64,000 nt of DNA, from contig MU277692.1 in the NCBI GenBank assembly GCA_022385805.1, positions 248,001-312,000 of the forward strand, read 5' to 3'. A program made the translations under genes and the position numbers. A model generated the notes under the pieces. The model made no database searches. It was given only the letters and a program-made list of their open reading frames with translations, and had not been told where the DNA came from. The stretch comes from Pilatotrama ljubarskyi (lineage: Eukaryota; Basidiomycota; Agaricomycetes; Polyporales; Polyporaceae). This document shows, one piece after another, positions 42,701 to 53,663 of the stretch; position 1 is the stretch's first letter, and the number at the start of each line of letters is the position of its first letter.

Positions 42701-44504
42701 GGGCAGCGCAGAAGCTCAGGCTCGACCAACTCGTCATCCAACAGGGTCGGACGCAAGCCACCAAGGGTGAGTACGAGCCAGATTGTAACGTTTGGCACCG
42801 CGCTGACGGGCACGTGGGTCGCAGCTGCGAACAAGGAGGAACTCCTGGAGATGATCACTCATGGCGCGGAGCACATTGTCAACTCGAATGAAGAGTGGGT
42901 GGAACTCGACCTGTTGCTTGGTGCCATGGCTAACCGGCTTGACAGTCTCATGGTCAACGACGACATTGACGCCATCATCCAGCGCGGTGAGGAGCGCACG
43001 CAGCAGCTGAACAGCAAGTACGAGGGCCTCTCTTTCGAGGACCTGAGCAACTTCAAGTCGGAGGCATCCGTGCAGCAGTGGGAGGGCGAGGACTTCCGCG
43101 GGCAGAAGAAGGGGCTCCAGATGAACCTGTTGTCGCTCTCGAAGCGTGAGCGCAAGCAGAACTACTCCGTCGACGGCTACTTCAAGGAGACCATGCGTGC
43201 GGGCCCGTCGAAGACGGAGAAGGCGCCTAAGATTCCGCGTGCGCCGAAGCAGATCCAGATGTGAGTTTTGCTCATAGCCGCTACGAGATGACTTTGGGTA
43301 CTGACCCTAGTATCAGGCAAGACTTCCAGTTCTTCCCGCCGAGACTGGCGGAGCTACAAGAGCAGGAGCTTGCAGCGCACAAGGTACGCTACGTTCGACT
43401 GCTCGTCGTATGCTGCATTGCCTGACCGCACGTACAGAGGATGAACGACATTCCTGCAACATTGCGGGAACCTGCAGGCCCTGAGGATACTCCGGAGAAG
43501 CTCGAGGCAGAGCGCCAACAGGCGCAAGAGTTCATCGACAACGGTTTGTCTCTTGTTTCCAGTTGACCTGTTCCCTCTTGCTGATGCGCGACGATCAATA
43601 GCGGAACCCCTTACCGAGGAGCAACAGCAGGAGAAGGAGGAGCTAATTGCTCAGGGCTTCGAGGACTGGAGCAGACGTGACTTCCAACAGTTCATCCGCG
43701 CTCTGGAGACGTACGGCTGGTGGGTACCTTTTTCCGCTAAATAATAGATCGGGCCTAAGAGGGTTTCGCAGGACGGACGACTATGAGCTACTAGCGTCCG
43801 AAATCCAGGACAAGACTGCCGAGGACGTTGCGAGATACTACCCTGTCTTCAAGAAGAAGTGGAAGGAACTAGCAGGTCAGTGGTCATCGGTCTGTTACAC
43901 GTCCCTGGCGCTTACGGAAAAATCGCAGAGTATCCTCGCATTAAGGCGCGTATCGAGGAAGGAGAGGCCAAGCGTAACAAGCGATCGAACCTCGAAGCCT
44001 TGCTCGCGAAGAAGATTGCGTCCGTACGGTACCCCATGCAGGAGTTGGAGCTCAACTATCCGACAACGAAGGGCAAGGTCTATTCGGAAGAGGAAGACCG
44101 CTACCTCCTTTGTCGGTTGAACCACTACGGCATGCAAGCAGAAGACGTCTACGAGCGTATCAAGAAGGATATCCTTGAGTTCCCAGTTTTCCGGTTCGAC
44201 TGGTTCTTCAAGAGCCGCAGTCCACAGGAACTGCAACGGAGGTGCAACACTTTGCTTGGCATGATCGAGAAGGAGGCGGAAGGGAGGCAAGCGGAGGAGG
44301 TGAAGACGAAGGGCACAAAGGGCAAGGTGCGTCTTACTTCGAGTCTCGCATGCTCAGCAGGCATCTGATGCGCAGATACAGAAGCGAGGTATCGAGCAGA
44401 TCCAGGAGGCGGAGAAGGACAAGGCATCCCGCTCTTCTACGCCCGCGAGCACTGCGACGGCCGCAGCATCATCCAAGCGGCAAACCAAGAGACGGAAGAC
44501 TTGA
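39722..44504 (+). CDS. ISW1/ISW2-like: ISWI-type chromatin-remodelling ATPase
   Basis: SNF2-family motor that slides nucleosomes. Start ATG 39722 ([15 protein letters not shown]). About 16 exons; all joins checked keep the frame, giving roughly 1,090 aa. The acidic, then Lys-rich N-terminus leads to the AutoN-like [18 protein letters not shown]. Helicase lobe 1: [25 protein letters not shown] (split by an intron just before, near 41287), the DEAH box (41587-41598), ITGTPLQNN. Lobe 2: [47 protein letters not shown]-terminal [37 protein letters not shown], then [21 protein letters not shown]. The end is Lys/Arg/Ser/Thr-rich. One intron (40278-40696) is 419 nt, against 50-60 for most. Whether this is the ISW1 or ISW2 form cannot be said. 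Confidence 0.93.
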
Positions 44505-44692
44505 ACGTCGTCTGTCTGCGCTGTTGTTATTCTTGCTTTCTCATCGAGTCCTTGCACCTAGTCTGTACACTTAGAGTCGTTAGCATATGTAGGAGCGGTC
44601 CTTGTCTGGTCGCAGTAATCTATTAACTTCGTTTGTTCGCATCGCGGTAAGGCCCTCAGAACAAGCCTTGGTGAGGTCGAGCGCTGTCTCAA

Positions 44693-45076
44693 AGGACCCA
44701 TGACAATGATAGGCGAACCCTCATCCCCAAACCCCATTTTTGGCCAAAATGTCCGGACAAAAACTGGTCATTTTCGGCCAAAAATGTCCGGACGCGCGGA
44801 GGCTTGGATGGCATTTTACTGGCCAAAATGTCCGGTTTCGCGCAGAGGCCCCGGGCGCTTCCGGCCAAAATGGGCGCTTAGGGCTCCCGCCCCGGGCGCC
44901 TGTACTGGCGCCCAGCCCTTCCGCCCGCTCTCAGACGATTTTGTCCGGCAAATCGTACAAGGTTGGTGCCCGACTTGGCCTACTTTGGTCCGGATTCGCA
45001 GAGGGTTGGGGGGTCCGGACGGCCGAATTTTGTCCGGCCATGGCCTGAAGGTTCCTCTACCATTGTCATGGGTCCT
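44693..45076. mobile_element. hAT-like MITE (non-autonomous DNA transposon)
   Basis: A 384-bp element with terminal inverted repeats: both ends, read inward, begin AGGACCCATGACAATG (16 of 16 identical) and agree in 27 of the first 31 bases. It is flanked by an exact 8-bp direct repeat, TGTCTCAA, at 44685-44692 and 45077-45084, the size made by hAT transposases. Inside both ends are repeats of GGCCAAAATGTCCGG, direct on the left (about 44740-44834) and inverted on the right (about 44937-45043), like the subterminal binding sites of hAT elements. It has no transposase. It sits in the spacer between the convergent ISWI and F-box genes. Confidence 0.88.
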
Positions 45077-45291
45077 TGTCTCAAGCGTTGTCTCAACGTT
45101 GTTATGTTCTTCAGGCACGCAATCAGAAGGCGTGAAATAGGTCATACAGACGGCTACCGGGATCTGAGTAGGATCCATCATGTCACCTCGACAAGCAAGA
45201 CGGAGACTCCAGTCGGGCTGCAGTGTCCCCAGGCTTAGTTTCAGCGATGTTACAGGCACGGTAGAGCGATCCGTAACCCAAGTCACTGACC

Positions 45292-47017
45292 TCAAGATAG
45301 CTGCAGATGCAAGGGTGGGAGCGTCGCCAGATCCTCGTCGCTCCCTACCATCCGACTGGCCCGTTCTTGGCTGCGGACCCTGACAAATAGGCGAATGAGG
45401 CGGGTAACGTCGCTCCATTTCGAGCTGTGTAACTCGCGCAGGCGCATATGTTCGGAATCGTGGTCGCCCTCGTGCGCTGAGGCAGACGCGATACTGAACG
45501 AAGGGTGTGTGCAATATGCTGACAAGAACGCAGCGACCTCGTCTGGAAAGGAAATCGGGGAGTCGGCGACCTCCAGCGTGACCAGTTCGGACGGGCGCAA
45601 GGTGCCATTGAGGTTCCGCAGGGGCTGCGAAGCGTCGACCGGGACGGCGAGATGGGTCATCTCAGGACAGCGTCTGAACAATGGCAGCAAACCCTCCAGG
45701 GTTACCTCCGATACTCTGCCCGCGTTGTACGGCGGCAGCAGGCGTAACGACTGCAACCTTGGAAAGGCGTTGGCCAGCAGACTGACGAGCTCGTTGTCGA
45801 GCTTCAGATAGAAGGAATTGACCTCGAGCTCGGTGAGTCTGGAGCAGGCGAGGAGAGGCCGGAAGACAGACGCGTCCAGGACACATGCTGAACGATCCAG
45901 AGGTGGAAGTACGTGTAAGGATAGCATGAGGGGGATACTGGAGGTAAGCGGGAAGGATAGCGCAAGTGTGGACAGGACGTCTTTGCTGGCGTTACTCCCA
46001 AGGGCGGCTAGAAAGTCACGGGCGTCCCCGGGCGAGGGGTCATGAGCTGCGCCGAGACGGAGTTCTGTGAGGTGCTCGGATGAGGATAGGCGGATGAGGT
46101 GAATGATCGAGGGTTCCAGGCAAACGGCGTTGATGTGTAAGACGTTGATCACGGGGAAGAGGGGGGAGGACGCGGGCATAAGTCGATCGTGTAGTTGGGG
46201 TATTCGCGGAATGAAGACCTTCGCCACCGATAATGTCGGGAGCATGGCCAGATGAAGAAGCGCGTCGTCGAGCAGAGGAAGTCCCACATCCACGGTCTCC
46301 AAGAACTGTAGGCGGGAAATGGAACGGGAGACGCCGACTCCGTCTACACGCCCTATGCTCGCACAACATTGGACCGATAGATGAACGAGTAACGGGCATT
46401 TTGTATCGAGGGATCGTAGTATTGGGAGAAGGAGGCTATCGCTCGGAGGTTGACCGAGATGTAATGTCTCGAGCTTCGATCCGAGGAATTGGTAGGCGTA
46501 CTCGAAGACATCTGCGTCGGACTCTTCCCAGCTGAGCTCTCGTAGGTTGGGTAGAATAGGGGATGCTCCGGGCCGATAGAGACAAAGGGTCCGGTAGGTG
46601 TCCTCGTCGAGGTCAGGAGCCAGCCCGAACCTCTTGAAGGAAGTCACGAGCGTTGCGTTGGCGAGGAAGCGGTCCCATTCAGAGAGGTCTGGTGGGCGGG
46701 TCAGAGACTGCAGATTCACCATGAGCAGCCAAGACTGGCGAACGACTCGGTTTACGATCACTTACGATGCTGATTTCACCCTTCGAACGGTCAGTACCGG
46801 CATCGTCCTCTGCCCACAGATCCTCAGGCATACACTTCAGGAGGGGTCGCAAGCTGAATAGCCGGCTCCAAAGGACTGCGGTGGCCACGCGATGGATAGC
46901 CCGGCAGGTCGCGCTGAGTGCCGCTACGGTCGCCCTGCAGTCCGGATCATACCCGCCCTCATATGCCTGCTCGCAGATGTTCTTCAAAACGTCTGGGGAG
47001 TGCAAGAACCGTCGCAT
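45292..47017 (-). CDS. F-box/leucine-rich-repeat protein
   Basis: Two exons: 47017 to about 46777, then about 46718 to 45292, joined by a 58-nt intron (donor GTAAGT, acceptor CTGCAG) in phase 0. The start MRRFLHSPDVLKNICEQAYE is the short N-terminus usual in a large Agaricomycete F-box group; VAALSATCRAIHRVATAVLW is the helix that ends the F-box, followed by LLKCMPEDLW. After the intron, LTRPPDLSEWDRF and irregular leucine-rich repeats (LRELSWE, LETLHLGQP, LTELRLGAAH, LTELEVNSFYL, LQSLRLLPPY, LVTLEVADSP) run to the end. About 550 aa. Likely an SCF substrate receptor; target unknown. Its frame is intact, unlike the F-box gene at 4.7 kb. Confidence 0.87.
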
Positions 47018-48131
47018 GTTCGTATCTGAGCGACCCGCAAGGCTAGCCCTGCATGCGCGGATAATTCAGTAATGTGCGCGTCGTCGACGTAAGCTTGAAT
47101 GAGTACCTATAAGGGACACTGAGGTGGCAGGATACTGGTGGTCGTTGAGGGGGTGAGTGGTGCGGGTTTTATGTAAGGGCATGGAACGCCTCGCTGTGAA
47201 TGAGAGGTCCCTAGCCTAGCAGTCCGCAAACATCGGGAGATTTTGGCGAGGCGAGATGGGTCACCTTCGCTACCGTCCGCCCCTGTCCAGTGGCCCCCTG
47301 AGACAGCCGTAGCCGCATACACGTATATGGCACGCCAGATGAAGCGGAGCCTGCAATCGCACAAAGTACGAGAAGCCCCGTCCGCCTTCGCACACTCGCA
47401 CGGGAGCACATCGACCTCGGCAGAACTGAGAGGATGATGTCAACGTCCGATCTGCAACGGAGAATACTGCTTTCGGCCAGGTGCGCCTCACCCAAGGAGG
47501 TATGCAGCTCTTAGAAAACTCGCACGGTGGAATTGTCAATTCTCCAGTGTTTACTGACAGGCGCGAGCGAGCTCGGTAAGGTGCAGATGTCTCCGGCATA
47601 TATAGCAAACATCATAGACTCACCGTGTTCACGAAGTCTTGGTCCGCGTGCTTGTACACTGGGTAACGTCGGAGGTATTGTGGTCTAACTCGTCCTGAGC
47701 CCAGTCATGTAAGAAGATCACTGTATTGACATATCACCGTTCACTGTGGACATTCTTCTGCGACAAGAAAAGTCGCAAACAGGGAAGATATAGCGGTCGA
47801 CCCGCGCGATTTTGGCGTCCACTGGGGGAGCTTGAATTTGACGCCTCGTGCCAAACCCTTCGGCAAACACTAGGTCAGGCCGACGACATATTCGGCAGCC
47901 GGTGCAGCTGAGACCTTCCCCTGTACGTTAGTAGGCGCGAGATGGGATCGGACATTATCGACAAATGAAACCAACGGGGCAAGGCCCCGCGCGTGCCGGC
48001 TGGTAATTCGCCGTGCTACGCCGGTTTCGAAGCCATATACGCCAAATACCTATTACCAGTGGCCAGGCCTCCGAAAGAGAACACGGACCGACCGCCATTT
48101 AGCAGTATAAGGCACCCATTGGCACTCACCC

Positions 48132-48162
48132 CCAGTGAGAATCGACAATATCCATTCGGATC
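48132..48162 (+). repeat. Dispersed repeat copy A
   Basis: Contains CCCAGTGAGAATCGACAATA followed by TCCATTCGGA; a closely similar sequence lies in opposite orientation at about 49275-49306 (CCCAGTGAGAATTGACAAGA, TCCATTCCGA). About 27 of 30 bases match, with weaker likeness beyond. Confidence 0.6.
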
Positions 48163-48461
48163 CATTTCGATCCAGCGCGAACGACTTCGAACGGTCCGGG
48201 ATGGCTCGCTGTGGATCCCTGTGGATCTGGAAACTGTCCTGAGGTTCGATTTTTGGCGATCCATCCTGAACCATACAGATCTCCCCAGGTCTACTCAATG
48301 CCGTTCGACTTGGATCGGTACAGACATATAATTGTTCTAAATACAGTACAGCCAGTGCTTGCTATACACAACGTGTGATGTCATCGACCTCCCTGCATCC
48401 CCATCTGCCCATTGCGCCCACCAACCGCCGCCTCGCGCCCGCCGTGCTCGCGCCCCGCGTC

Positions 48462-48463
<2 letters not shown>

Positions 48464-48498
<35 letters not shown>
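48464..48498. repeat. Poly-C tract, 35 bases
   Basis: An uninterrupted run of 35 C on the plus strand. Its exact length may be a sequencing or assembly estimate. Confidence 0.9.
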
Positions 48499-48499
<1 letters not shown>

Positions 48500-49274
48500 C
48501 TCGCGCCATGCGGGGCCATGTGCATATTTGAGGGACTGTGTGCGCCCATGCAGGCCATCTTGTCAGCCGGAAAGTCTTCGAACATGATCGCTTTCGCATC
48601 TTCGTGACATACCTGGTTAGTTCTTTCCCCCAAAGCCATGCCATGCCTTGAGAGGGCATGCGAGAGACGTCTTGTAGCTCACGCGATTGGGTACAGGAAG
48701 AATCTTGGCCTGTTGATGAACGTGACGAGTAAGTGGTATACCAGAGCGCGAGAACACAATGGACGTGCACCCGTACATGGTATTGGGATTCCTTCGGCGT
48801 CGAGAGTCGAGAGTGCCGGCCCGCTGCTACTCTTGCGCATGCATCGTGCAAGGGAAATGAGGCAATTAGCAAGCGCATATATGAGGATAGGCATCTCACT
48901 TGCCTAGTATACGCACAGCCGCAACTGCCTGTGCTGGGCGACTCGAGGAGGATGGACGTGGGAAGCAAGAAGTATTGAGGTAAGGCGTCGGAAGCAGGCG
49001 CCTTATAAGTATTTCTGGACGGGTACATCCGAGCAAGAGCGACAAAGACGTGCAAGGGCGCGCCGGCCAGCGTATCGAAACACACACAGTAGAAGTGATT
49101 GATGATATGGCGGCGCAGATCTCATGTAAACGGTCGACAGGAGGGACGAAAAGAAACAATCGTGTTCTGATTTTGTCAAGGTGTCCCGAACAATGTCAAA
49201 AAGCAGCATTTGCGACTGCCATATCGGGGCGCAGTTCAATATGGATCGCGGTAGATCATGCTGGTTCACGTTGG

Positions 49275-49306
49275 TTCGGAATGGATCTTGTCAATTCTCA
49301 CTGGGA
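49275..49306 (-). repeat. Dispersed repeat copy B, inverted
   Basis: Minus-strand counterpart of the repeat at 48.13 kb. Both may be ends of one decayed element of about 1.2 kb, or two separate insertions. Confidence 0.55.
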
Positions 49307-49396
49307 CTCACCGCGGCGCGCTCCTTCTACTATCGAAGTCGAAGGAATTGCAGCGCCGCTCACCGAAGCCGAGAAGTTGCAGATCACCCTGCAAAA

Positions 49397-49434
49397 CGTA
49401 ACGCAAGTGCCGGTTTCTGGTGGCTTGCGTTACG
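49397..49434. repeat. Hairpin with 11-base perfect arms
   Basis: CGTAACGCAAG (49397-49407) and its exact reverse complement CTTGCGTTACG (49424-49434) flank a 16-base loop. Confidence 0.85.
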
Positions 49435-50164
49435 CACGAGATGCATGCCAGCTGAGCGCCATGGATCTGTGGGATGCTTCCTGTTAACTTCCGATCCCGA
49501 GCGGAGGGTGCCGTAAGCCAGGAACCCGCTCACCGAGAACACAGCATGTGAGCAGATCGATAGTCATGAAGTTGACTTTCATGCTGCTCCAGATACGAGC
49601 TATAGCAGATCTCGGGAGGCTTGCTACCCATTGAAGCTGCCGCTGCCAGTGAGCACGCCGGGTCGCTGGCAGGCCGACTGTCCTTTGACCGGATATCATG
49701 TTGAAGGCTCTGACCCACCACGCTACAAAGAAACCTGCATATGCCGCTCCCGCAGAGTGAAAGATGAATGGCTACGACTCTGCATGCCAGTGAGAGGCGC
49801 ACATTGAACGTGAAGGTACTTACATTCATGTTAGACGCCCCAATGTGCTTCTTGCTAGCGCTGGCGGGAACATACAACAGCAGTGACAGCGCCACAAGAC
49901 GTAACGATACAAATCCATGTACATATCTAGAGTTCCACGTGACCAGAGCCTCACCAAAACGCAACGTACGATACGATTACAAGGTACTTGAAGAGCAAGG
50001 TGAGGGGCGAGATAGCAGGCATGACAGCGAACGGAGACGACAAGAAGAACGCTCAGAAGATAAGAGGAAGATCCATGGGAGACGCGACAAGAAAGAGATC
50101 TCTGACACCGAAGCGATATGAAAGCGAGGCAGAACGACGGCGGCTTAAGACGAATAAGCCACGG

Positions 50165-53056
50165 TCACGACACTGGCTCCGGCGAGCTCGCAGGCAAGCC
50201 TCTTCTTGCAAGGTCCGAGACAGCCTTCGCTAGCTGAGCGTTAACAACAGTCTGTTTTTGGACCCGCGCCTCCTTCCCTGCGCGTTTGAAGAGTTCTAGC
50301 ATTCACGTCAAAACAGCCGCTCAGTATTCAATGTCGGACGCGAGAATGACCCGACGTACCCAGAAAACGTTCGCCCACCCACAGCCCAAGAGGAGCATTT
50401 CCGACCACGATAGGGGTGCCCTTGGCACCTTGAGAGGCGCCTTTCGTGGGAGGAGCCCCGAGCCCCGCAGCGAGTTGTTCGCAAGTCTGGAGCATCGTGC
50501 GGGCGTGGTCTCCTGCTGTGTGGAGATAGTGTGCAGCAATGAGCGCGAGCACCAGCGCGCGAAGGTGGTTGTCCTGCGCCTTGGTAGCGAGCTCGAGTGC
50601 GTGCTTCAGGTGTTGCCTTCGTATCGCCAATACGTCAACAGGTCGATCGAATGACATTGCAAGAAGTATACGCACTTCGCCTTCAGTATCTCGGGCGTGA
50701 AGCAAGCCTCCAGCACCTGGGCGATGGCTTCCAGGGAGCCGCCCATACCTCGACACATCTTGACGACCTCCACGCCCCTCTCTAGAGGCACGTCTAGTTC
50801 GTCATCCTCCGGCCAAGGCTCGTCTAGTTCTGACAGCCCACTCCTCCATGCTTCGCCCATCCGTGCCTTTCGCCGCTGCATCCCGACGCATAGCGCCGTC
50901 TCACCAGCAAGGGCAGCGACGTGTACGAAGCTCCCGCGCTCCGCATGGAACGCGGCCGCGCGGTAGCATCGGAGCGCTCTCGAGGGTCGCATAAGCGCGT
51001 GCGCAAGGTGGGCATGGTGAAGCGCGATGCGCGCCGCAAAATGAGGGAATATGTCGTACGTGCGCGTATGTGCGATAAGACTGTCGAGGTTCTACCAAAC
51101 CATCGTGAGCCGTGGATCCAATGTTGATCTCTCAAATAGCACACCTCTTCTGCCATGTCGAATTCGCTCCGCATGATCGAGACCTATCACAGATGTCAAG
51201 ATGTGAATCGCCCGCAGAAGACCCGAGAAAACGGACCGCGATGAGTTCGGACATCAAGTCGGCCTTGATCCTCGCGAGACGTTCCTCTACCTCTTCCACA
51301 TCCCCGGCGCTCGCCCACGTCGCAACTATGACAGAGTGGCGCATCAGCACGGCTTACGAGTCCGGCTTCGGCCGTCACTCACAAGCGATGTCGCGAGCTA
51401 CTTCCGTATCCCATGTAGCTAGACCTTCAGTAGCGAAGACTTTCCGCTTGGGTTTACGCCCGACAGCATCCCGTTTGGAGGCACTACTGATGAGAAAGGC
51501 CAAGAGGAACAATATTCGTGGATGCGTCACTTGTACGACGAGTGATGGACCAGTCGGCAATACGATCTATCGAACGCGTATAGTCAGTATACCGAATTCT
51601 TAGGCCAGGCCGACACGCTTACCTCGACGTTCCCCTCTGGGAACTTCTCCAACACGTCCGAGTCGAGGAGTGAATGCAGGTGCGACAGCCTTGGCGAGAC
51701 CTCAGCTGCCTCCCCCGTATGCGTGAAGTACACTATGGCGAGCATAAGTAGGTGTACGGCCATCGCAGCCTCGAACGCGTCCTCAAACATAATGAATGTC
51801 TGCTCGGGTGCAGGTGGCTGTTGCTGAGTCTGCGCGTCACCCATGGCTTGGGAGGGAGGGGGCTTGCGTGGCTTCGGCGTGGAGGCAGCTTCGTACGACA
51901 ACCCAAGCGCGGTTTCTGCACCCTGCATGACCTCCCGCACGTCTTTCCATAGCCCCGCTGCGACGAGGATGCGGATGCGAAGGACACGAGCTAGGAGAGC
52001 GACATGTTTATGCTTCTGTGCCGTAGCATGGTCTTCGAGATCCTGTACGACCGCAAGGGCTGCGTGCACGTCTTGAGGAGTAGGTTGCGGCGAGGTAGGC
52101 GGTGTGCGTCCTTGCAATCGTTCTGGCTGAGACTTCGTGGACACAGCGGCCGGAGCAGTCAGCAGAGATATGAGGGCAAGTTGCGCCGAGTACAGTATAT
52201 GCGGCGGATCGGAGGGCAGGAGGGAGGAGACGAGGTTCCGTATTTGATTCCGCGCGAACTTGGTCTTGTGCTGCCATTGCGAGAGCTGAGCCTGGAGAAG
52301 CGCGAGCTGGTGCTTGTATGCGCGGAGCGAAGGGTGCTAAGAGTTCTATAAGCGTATGGAACACGCATATATGCACCGTTTGAGCGAACCTTCTGCGCTA
52401 TGATAGACTTAAGACCACGATATGAGTGACTTTGTTACAAAGACCATGAAAAAGTGCACCACTCACCCCGCGACTAAGAGCTTTCTCGACCTGCAGATAG
52501 ACATGCGCATACATAAGAAACACTTCATCCTATAACAGCACAGACGCACCTCAGCCTCGATTCCCTTCGCCCACGCGTGCTCCACGCTCTGACTGAACCC
52601 GCCGGCGATGACCCGCATCCCGAGCTCCGCCAACCCCGTCCAGGCGCGACATTCAATATCTGGCGACAGCGCCGGTAGCGCCAAGCAGTTCCGCAGGGCA
52701 GTCAGAGACAGAATGAGTGACCGCACGTAGTACCTATGGTTTGGCGGGTGCGCAAGTAGCGAGGGCAGGCTGACGAGCAGGACGGCAGGAGGCAGTGGCT
52801 TGAGCTCGGGTTGAGAGGGTAGTCGAAGGGGTGACGACAAGTGAGTCGTTCGCAAGGCAGGATCGCTGCTCGGCGGCAAGGTGGTCAGGTCAGAAGAATA
52901 CCCTGCGTCGTCGGCGTCCGCGACGGTCATGGCGGAGAAGGACGGTTCTAGCTGTATGCGCTGCCTCTTGAGAGGTCGAGGGTTTCCATCAGCCGTCTCG
53001 TCGGCGGCGACAAAGGAGGAGGTGGCCCGACAGCTCGAGCTCCCTGCGGCAGGCAT
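50165..53056 (-). CDS. MAU2: Cohesin loading factor MAU2/SCC4
   Basis: Helical-repeat partner of SCC2/NIPBL that loads cohesin on chromatin. Start ATG 53056 (MPAAGSSSCRATSSF). The first exon has a disordered start, then LPPAVLLVSLPSLLAHPP and AWTGLAELGMRVI. Next come a small exon (VEKALSRG, about 52480), a long exon (about 52340-51620; YKHQLALLQAQLSQWQHKTK, HAALAVVQDLEDHA, then TFIMFEDAFEAAMAVHLLML), exons near 51.1-51.35 kb (HSVIVATWASAGDVEE) and 50.6-51.0 kb (LRCYRAAAFHAERGSFVHVA), and an exon with ALVLALIAAHYLHTAGDHAR and PLGLWVGERFL. The last exon, after donor GTACGT and acceptor GCTAG, gives ELFKRAGKEARVQKQ and ends at TGA 50165-50167. The tetratricopeptide-like layout and the LW...LY/F C-terminal motif match the family. 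Not all intron borders were fixed. Confidence 0.8.
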
Positions 53057-53663
53057 CGTGGTCGACGTTCAGGGTCAAGACTCGGAGTTCAAGCCACACT
53101 GCGAGCGGCGCGGACGACGTGACTCGGCGTGACAAGCCCCGATGGGGGATGACCTAGCAAAGCGCGCGACATAACGCGTGACTACCGCGTTACCCTACGC
53201 GCCAGCCGCGCAAGAGGCTGCCGCTCACGAGGACGTCGATAGGACGTCACGCGTCAAGTTCAAGAGCCTGATGCTAAGCAAGGCATACTTTTCAGTTAGC
53301 CCCGTTGAACGAACTCACGACATATTTGAGAGTATCTGCGGCACTATAGACAAAGTCGAAGGTACACTAATACAAACATAGGCCCTCTTGACTGTCAGCT
53401 GCATCCGACACTAACCTACGGACCGCGGGGATCAGAAAGCCTCACTGGAAAGCAGAAAGGGATGCATGCATGGCTAGAAGTACAAGGCGTGCAACTGCGA
53501 CAAGTAATGAACGTATACGTATATCGGCCAATGTCCCACTATACAGGCGGAAGCCGCTCTTGCTCGCGCGAAAGTCTGTGATGGTACTGTCCCTCTTCCC
53601 GCTCTCTCGACCCCTCGGGCTCGGTATCAGCATTATTTTGCCTCGGATTCAGATTAACGCGTG
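53057..53663. other. Intergenic between MAU2 start and the DUF6534 gene end
   Basis: About 600 bases, no gene seen. The left part should hold the MAU2 promoter. Confidence 0.5.

Larger units (their letters stand above)
47018..50164. other. 3.1-kb gene-free interval rich in repeats
   Basis: No supported gene on either strand. It holds a 35-base cytosine run, two inverted copies of a dispersed repeat (48.13 and 49.30 kb) and a perfect hairpin, each listed separately. Short open frames near the C run are driven by the homopolymer. The left part contains the promoter of the F-box gene. Confidence 0.5.
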
